Of a stretch of DNA of 64,000 bases, positions 59,741-64,000 are shown in pieces. The notes below the pieces were generated by a model. It ran no database searches. It saw nothing but the letters and a program-made list of their open reading frames with translations, and had not been told where the DNA came from. The position numbers and the translations under genes were made by a program. Every line of letters begins with the position of its first letter. Within the stretch, counting starts at the first letter, position 1. Source of the stretch: CAWELS01 sp964468205 (GTDB taxonomy: Bacteria; Acidobacteriota; Terriglobia; Bryobacterales; Bryobacteraceae); NCBI GenBank assembly GCA_964468205.1, contig CAYXVG010000027.1, positions 24,839 through 88,838 on the forward strand. The letters are read 5' to 3'.

Positions 59741-60499
59741 TTAGGATTGGTTCCAGTAGGCAGGCCGGCCGTAGTAATCGTAGAGCCGGACTTCATACTC
59801 CCGGTTCACGGGTTCAGACGGGTTGAATTCCGGACTCTTCTTGATCTCCTCGCGAGCAAGGTTGACCTTGACCAGGCGTTCGTGCCAGCTCACTCCATCC
59901 AACCACTCCGGTGAAACCAGAACCTTCCGCCCAGGCAGCCAGTTGCGCGTGTCGACGACCATATAGCGGATCACCCAGGCGTCTGTGTCGGCGATGAAAT
60001 CTTCCACATGGCCGGCTTCCTCGTCGGTGGCCTGAATGTGGTAGCCGTTCACCTCCTGCAAGCTCCGCAGGTCCGGATCGGCTTCTTTTATCTCCTCACC
60101 CTCGCGGGGTCTTCCGGCGGCGCCCTCCCTGGCCCTCCCGATTGGTGTGTGACCGGGAAGCGGCGCCGCTCCCCAGTAGACCGGCCATCCATAGTATTTG
60201 TGGAGTTCCGTCTCATACTGGCGTGAGACCGGCCGGTCGGTCCCGGCCGACGGGCTCTCCTCAATCTGCTTTTTGGTCAAGGCCACCGGAAATCGATGAT
60301 TCGACCAATCCGGCTCGCCCGCCGTGATTGCGACGGGGGAGAGCAGCACCAACCGCCCCGGCAACCATTTGCCAGTGTCGACCACGAGGTACCGTATTGT
60401 CCACGTATCGTCGTGGAAGTAGAAATCCTGCACACTGCCGATGTCGCCGTCAGTAGCTTCAATCTTGTAACCAATCAACTTGTTCAAACTGCGTAGCAT
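59741..60499 (-). CDS. tandem PRC-barrel protein
   Basis: A 252-residue protein with two PRC-barrel domains. The first (about 4-90) is LNKLIGYKIEATDGDIGSVQDF, IRYLVVDTGKWLPGRLVLLSP; the second (about 150-235) is VNGYHIQATDEEAGHVEDFIAD, IRYMVVDTRNWLPGRKVLVSP. The matching YYGWPVYW and YYGRPAYW sit after each, showing a duplicated unit. PRC-barrel proteins bind RNA or proteins, and stress-related PRC proteins often occur with BON or ATPase clusters. It is directly upstream of the N-ATPase operon on the same strand (130 bases), so may share the promoter. Confidence 0.86.
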   Translation of the reverse strand: MLRSLNKLIGYKIEATDGDIGSVQDFYFHDDTWTIRYLVVDTGKWLPGRLVLLSPVAITAGEPDWSNHRFPVALTKKQIEESPSAGTDRPVSRQYETELHKYYGWPVYWGAAPLPGHTPIGRAREGAAGRPREGEEIKEADPDLRSLQEVNGYHIQATDEEAGHVEDFIADTDAWVIRYMVVDTRNWLPGRKVLVSPEWLDGVSWHERLVKVNLAREEIKKSPEFNPSEPVNREYEVRLYDYYGRPAYWNQS

Positions 60500-60557
60500 T
60501 TTGAAACTCCTCTGGCCGGCTACCGAGCAGGTCGCCGCCCGTGATGGAACACTGGGA

Positions 60558-62048
60558 TTACCCGATGCTCAGTAGATTTACCACCTGGTCCGCGCCTCCT
60601 TCGTAGGCGTTGTCCATGGCGGCTTGGGATTCCTCCCAGGAATCCACTTCGCCGGTCAGTGTCGCCACGCCGTCCTGCACGTGGACCTCGACCTGATCGG
60701 AATCAACGAACGGACTCCACCAGAGTTCATTCTCAATCCGCTCTTCAATCTTCGGGTCGGTCATCATATCCCGCGGGGTGATGGTTGGCTTGTACCACGG
60801 ATAGTAATATCCGGCCGTCCAAGGCGACTCGCCTTCGGATACGTCGAGGTAATTCTTCACTCGAGAGACGCCACGCACGCGTTCAGCGATGAGCTCCGCC
60901 TGGCTCTTCTGCGCCGAGTTGTCAACCCGTCCCGTCAGCGTCACGTTTCCGTCGTAGACGTCCACATTGATTTGGTAGCTGTCGGTTATTGGATTTTCGT
61001 AGAGAGCCGTGTTGATGTTCTCCTTAATCTCCGCATCAGTTGGCATGTCAATCGGCCGGACTTTCAACCGGTTGCTCACGCCCATGGTCCCAACGGTATT
61101 GCGGGCCAACTCCCCGGCGGCTCGTTTCGCCCGGAGACTCCTCACTTCACCACGCAGAGTCACCCATCCGTTCTCGACCTCTGGCTCGATCCTCGCCGCC
61201 AAAACACGAGGGTCATACAGAGCAGCGTCCTCGATGGCTTGTTCGATCTCCGCGTCCTCTTTGGCGACATATTTGTTCTGCCTGAGATCATCGTCCTCGG
61301 CCCACCATTCCACTTCCAGGCCGGATGCGTCAACTGCTTTGACACCTGTCACCCAGGCGGCGTACCGGGCGCGGCGCTTTTCCGCGGCGCTGCCCACGAC
61401 GCCATTCAGAGCGACAGTGCCGCCATTAACGGAAACATCGATCAGGCCATCGTTCACCAGAGCGTCCCACTGGAGCCGGTGCTCGATTTCGGGTTTGATT
61501 TCGGCGTCAGGACGGTCTGTCTCGTATTCGATTTGAATTTCATTGTTGATACCGGTGACTCCGCGGACCCCCTTGGCGACCCTTTCCGTAAGCCGCTTTT
61601 CGGCGAAGGACTCGACCGTACCGGAAAGAGTGGCCACGCCGTCTTGCACGCTGACCCTCACCTCGTAAGAGTCAGCAGCCGGATCGTGGAATAGCGCGTC
61701 ATTGACGGCGTCGGTCAGAGCGGAGTCCGACCGCCTCTCGGAAGGCTTCACGTCAATGCGGTTGCTCACGGCCCGAACGCCCTTGATCTGCTCCGCGATA
61801 TAGGTGGCCCGCTCCTTGGCGAGGAGGTTGTTCACCGTGCCCGTCAATTCCACGATGCCTTCGATCACGGTGGTGTCGATCCTGTTCAGATCGATCATGC
61901 CGTCGAAGAGGTATTTGTCCTCAATCGCGTCGGCGATCTCTTGATCCGGAATTTGGTTGGCCTCCACCTTCGGGATTGGCGTCCCCAAAAGTGCGCCTCC
62001 CAGAAGGAGGGAGCCAAATATTGCCGAGAGTCTGAGTGTTAGTTTCAT
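60558..62048 (-). CDS. exported six-BON-domain protein
   Basis: A 496-residue protein with a signal peptide (about 1-30: LSAIFGSLLLGGALLGTPIP) and six BON domains in tandem, each marked by a V-x-G-x-V-like core: IVELTGTVNNLLA, VATLSGTVESFAE, TVALNGVVGSAAE, WVTLRGEVRSLRA, NVTLTGRVDNSAQ and VATLTGEVDSWEE. OsmY and related BON proteins bind phospholipid membranes and respond to osmotic stress; six copies is unusually many. ATG 62048 opens the leader. It lies 58 bases upstream of the PRC gene on the same strand. Confidence 0.9.
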   Translation of the reverse strand: MKLTLRLSAIFGSLLLGGALLGTPIPKVEANQIPDQEIADAIEDKYLFDGMIDLNRIDTTVIEGIVELTGTVNNLLAKERATYIAEQIKGVRAVSNRIDVKPSERRSDSALTDAVNDALFHDPAADSYEVRVSVQDGVATLSGTVESFAEKRLTERVAKGVRGVTGINNEIQIEYETDRPDAEIKPEIEHRLQWDALVNDGLIDVSVNGGTVALNGVVGSAAEKRRARYAAWVTGVKAVDASGLEVEWWAEDDDLRQNKYVAKEDAEIEQAIEDAALYDPRVLAARIEPEVENGWVTLRGEVRSLRAKRAAGELARNTVGTMGVSNRLKVRPIDMPTDAEIKENINTALYENPITDSYQINVDVYDGNVTLTGRVDNSAQKSQAELIAERVRGVSRVKNYLDVSEGESPWTAGYYYPWYKPTITPRDMMTDPKIEERIENELWWSPFVDSDQVEVHVQDGVATLTGEVDSWEESQAAMDNAYEGGADQVVNLLSIG

Positions 62049-62543
62049 TAGCTTGCCTCGCTTCCCTGGATGCCGTCTGTTGCGATCGCCACCCATGCTT
62101 ACTTTTCGTGGGGATGACAGGCTGGGGAGTACTTCCGTTTCGAACGGTTGCGGGCTTGCATTTCCTGGCGCCCGCGAACCCTATCGAGACCTCCGAAGAT
62201 TCAGTTGCGGGCAGCCTGGCCGGCGTGTTCGGATGCGCCACCCTGTGGATGTTATTTGGCATCACGCGAAAGTAGTCTATATTTCAATTATTTACAGACG
62301 ATGATTTTTGACAAGAACGATTTCGCCACCGCCGGCGAGTTGGCTTTGTTTGGTCATATTCTGTTGTCAAGCGCCGCGGCCGGGCGGAGTTGCGGCCTCA
62401 GTTGACAGGATGCCGGACGGCCGGGCGTCGTGGAGCGCCGGCGGGCGGCAGGTTGTTGCAGGGGCTTGAGAAAGGCGTGAAGAAACCGGCGTGACCGTGA
62501 TTCCTGAAGCGGCGGTTTGGGCGCGCCGCCATGGGCTGCCCGG
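62049..62543. promoter_or_regulatory. intergenic region upstream of the BON gene with a weak promoter candidate
   Basis: About 495 bases between the response regulator (minus strand, ending 62544) and the BON gene. An AT-rich segment on the minus strand carries TTGTCA (62314-62309), a five-of-six match to a -35 box, followed at about 18 bases by TAATTG (62290-62285) as a poor -10. Open frames here are GC-type noise. No RNA gene is recognised. Confidence 0.3.
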
Positions 62544-63194
62544 CTAAGAATCCGCTCTATCGAGGTCGATCAGGCCAAGGCGGATGGCGTATTGTGTTAG
62601 CTCGGCGGTACTGTGGAGATCGAGTTTCGACATGATCAGGGACTTGTGATACTCGACCGTCTTCACGGAGATGTACAAGATGTTCGCTATCTCCTTATTG
62701 GCCTTGCCCTCGGCAATCAGTTGGAGCACCTCCCGCTGGCGGGATGTCAAATCGGCCCCGGCGCCGATTTCGCCGGGTTTGACCAGCGGCTTTAATACAC
62801 GATCCGCAATCTGCGGCGAGATGTACGACCGGCCGGCCGCCACCTCGCGGATTGCGGTGCGGAGTTCGGAGCCCGCTGACCGCTTGACGAGGTACCCGCA
62901 CGCACCGGCGCGGAATGCTTCTTGAACATAAGAAACATCGGCGTGCATCGTCAGAAAGATGACGCGCGTCCGCGGAGCCGCTTTCCGGATCTGGCGGGCG
63001 GCGTCGATCCCATTCAGCTGTGGCATTCCGATATCGAGCACCGCGATGTCGGGTTGCCAATCTTCCGCCACAGCCAGCGCTTCCCGGCCATTTTCGGCTG
63101 TCCGTAGTTGCAATGGCTCTGACTGGAGCAGGCTGCAAAGGCCGTCGAGGATGATCCGGTGGTCATCGGCCAGAAGCACTCGGAGCTTCGGCAT
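62544..63194 (-). CDS. NarL/LuxR-type response regulator
   Basis: A 216-residue two-component regulator: receiver domain (1-120) with acidic residues at D10-D11, phosphorylated D54 (IAVLDIGMPQ), T/S in FLTMHADVS and Lys in GYLVKRSAG; C-terminal LuxR HTH (LTSRQREVLQLIAEG, VKTVEYHKSLIMSKLDL). It is coupled with the histidine kinase directly upstream on the strand (85-base gap). ATG 63194 follows GGAAGGA. It probably controls stress or membrane genes in this island. Confidence 0.93.
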   Translation of the reverse strand: MPKLRVLLADDHRIILDGLCSLLQSEPLQLRTAENGREALAVAEDWQPDIAVLDIGMPQLNGIDAARQIRKAAPRTRVIFLTMHADVSYVQEAFRAGACGYLVKRSAGSELRTAIREVAAGRSYISPQIADRVLKPLVKPGEIGAGADLTSRQREVLQLIAEGKANKEIANILYISVKTVEYHKSLIMSKLDLHSTAELTQYAIRLGLIDLDRADS

Positions 63195-63278
63195 GTCTAA
63201 TCCTTCCAACCGCCATTCATGAGTGTTCATTAGAGTACCTCAAAAAACCCCCAAAAGGGAATCAGCGGCGGCGGAATC

Positions 63279-64000
63279 TTAGGGCTTAACGGGGATATCG
63301 ACTTGGATGCGTACGCCACCGCCGGGGCGGGACTCCACCTTGAATGTTCCGCCCAGCAACTCCACGCGTTCGTTCATGCTAATGAGGCCGAGCCCCTTCT
63401 TACCGCGGACCGCCTCGATCTCAAATCCCTTGCCATCGTCCCGGATCGTCAGCCGGACACCGCTCTTCACTCCGCTGAGGCGCACGTTGGCCACTTTGGC
63501 GCCGGAGTGCTTCGCGACGTTGTGGAGCGATTCCTGGAGGACTCGATACAGGCAGAGCCCCACCTCGGCCGGCAACTTCGCGGGCGCCTGGCTCGCCTGG
63601 AAGCGAACCGTCAAACCGGTGTGCCGGCTGATCTCCTCGCACAATGCGGCGAGACCGGCGCGCGGTCCGAGGTGCTCCAGGCCGGAGGGGTGAAGCTGAT
63701 GGGCGGTGACGCGGAGCTTCTCGGTGACCGCTCCGACGTCATCGCGGATTTTCTCGAGGCCTCCGCGCGCCGCCGGATTCAATTTCGGCTTTTGCAGTAG
63801 GGCTTCAGCTTGCATCGATATGTAGGCGAGATGCTGCGCGACGTCGTCGTGGAGGTCCCGCGCGATCCGCTTCCGCTCCTCTTCCTGGCTCTTGAGCAGG
63901 GCCTGCATCAGCAACTGGATCTCTTCCTGGCGCTGTTCGGCCAGGCTTTTCGCCTCCACACGCTCCGTTACATCCCGGGAGACCGAACGCATCTTCACGA
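63279..64000 (-). CDS. sensor histidine kinase, NarX/DesK-type, 5' end beyond the window
   Basis: The 240 residues seen form a HisKA_3 dimerisation and phosphoacceptor region (SQEEERKRIARDLHDDVAQHL, His in DLHDD) and a HATPase domain (LYRVLQESLHNVAKHSGA, IRDDGKGFEI, GLGLISMNERVELLGG). Before it, RSVSRDVTERVEAK is the end of a PAS/PAC domain, so the real start lies beyond position 64000 and the gene is truncated here by the window. It pairs with the NarL-type regulator downstream. Confidence 0.92.
   Translation of the reverse strand, partial: VKMRSVSRDVTERVEAKSLAEQRQEEIQLLMQALLKSQEEERKRIARDLHDDVAQHLAYISMQAEALLQKPKLNPAARGGLEKIRDDVGAVTEKLRVTAHQLHPSGLEHLGPRAGLAALCEEISRHTGLTVRFQASQAPAKLPAEVGLCLYRVLQESLHNVAKHSGAKVANVRLSGVKSGVRLTIRDDGKGFEIEAVRGKKGLGLISMNERVELLGGTFKVESRPGGGVRIQVDIPVKP

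Noticed and set aside
1..64000. CRISPR arrays, rRNA genes, transposases and riboswitches
   Set aside because: No regularly spaced repeats, rRNA cores, transposase motifs or known riboswitch consensus were recognised by eye; short RNAs could be missed.

Overview
The window is about 64 kb of GC-rich bacterial chromosome. It contains one 100-N scaffold gap (41619-41718), so it probably comes from a draft or metagenome assembly. The gene content points to Acidobacteriota, most likely a Solibacter/Bryobacter-like lineage. Evidence for this is a very large Oar-type TonB receptor with an N-terminal carboxypeptidase-regulatory-like domain, a membrane-bound winged-helix regulator beside it, FG-GAP/ASPIC-UnbV and TPR secreted proteins, many exported hypothetical proteins and an ECF sigma/anti-sigma pair. 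This assignment is inferred from gene families only.

Layout. 0-1.5 kb: the 5' end of a phage tape-measure-like gene, a hicAB toxin-antitoxin pair and tRNA-Pro(CGG), probably a mobile-element remnant at a tRNA. 1.6-6 kb: an ECF sigma factor, its anti-sigma factor and a secreted protein, divergent from an aminotransferase. 6-13.5 kb: a compact six-gene lipid operon (acyl reductase, ACP-adenylation-acyltransferase fusion, PlsY-like acyltransferase, HAD phosphatase, NAD-dependent epimerase/dehydratase, diacylglycerol-kinase-like protein) that resembles an alkyl/ether-lipid pathway. 13.7-17 kb: elongation factor P, a sialidase-like protein, a degenerate Rieske protein and small conserved proteins. 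17-36 kb: a secretome and glycan region with two paralogous beta-helix proteins, a TPR/UnbV/TPR operon, a winged-helix regulator divergent from the TonB receptor, a GH42 beta-galactosidase, a Tat-exported protein, a WG-repeat protein, an alpha/beta hydrolase and a sulfatase.

36-64 kb has a different character. It is a dense set of stress, envelope and bioenergetic genes: a two-gene SufC/SufB-like Fe-S system, YtxH, BON-SRPBCC, HPF-cold-shock fusion, a DUF47/PhoU-like protein next to a ZIP transporter broken by the gap, an archaeo-eukaryotic-primase-like protein overlapping a TIM-barrel (Endo IV/xylose isomerase-like) gene, FtsH, DoxX, a GT4 glycosyltransferase, a group-2 sigma factor, a complete N-type ATPase operon with a Na+/H+ antiporter gene inserted in it, PRC-barrel and six-BON proteins, and a NarL-type two-component system that runs off the right edge.

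How the parts may work together (inference). The 17-36 kb genes would bind, desulfate, cleave and import a complex glycan under control of the divergent regulator. The 6-13.5 kb operon would reduce activated fatty acids and build an unusual glycerolipid. The 36-64 kb block looks like an accessory island for stress and ion homeostasis, with the N-ATPase and antiporter as a cation-handling module and FtsH, HPF, BON/PRC proteins and the sigma factor handling protein, ribosome, envelope and transcriptional stress.
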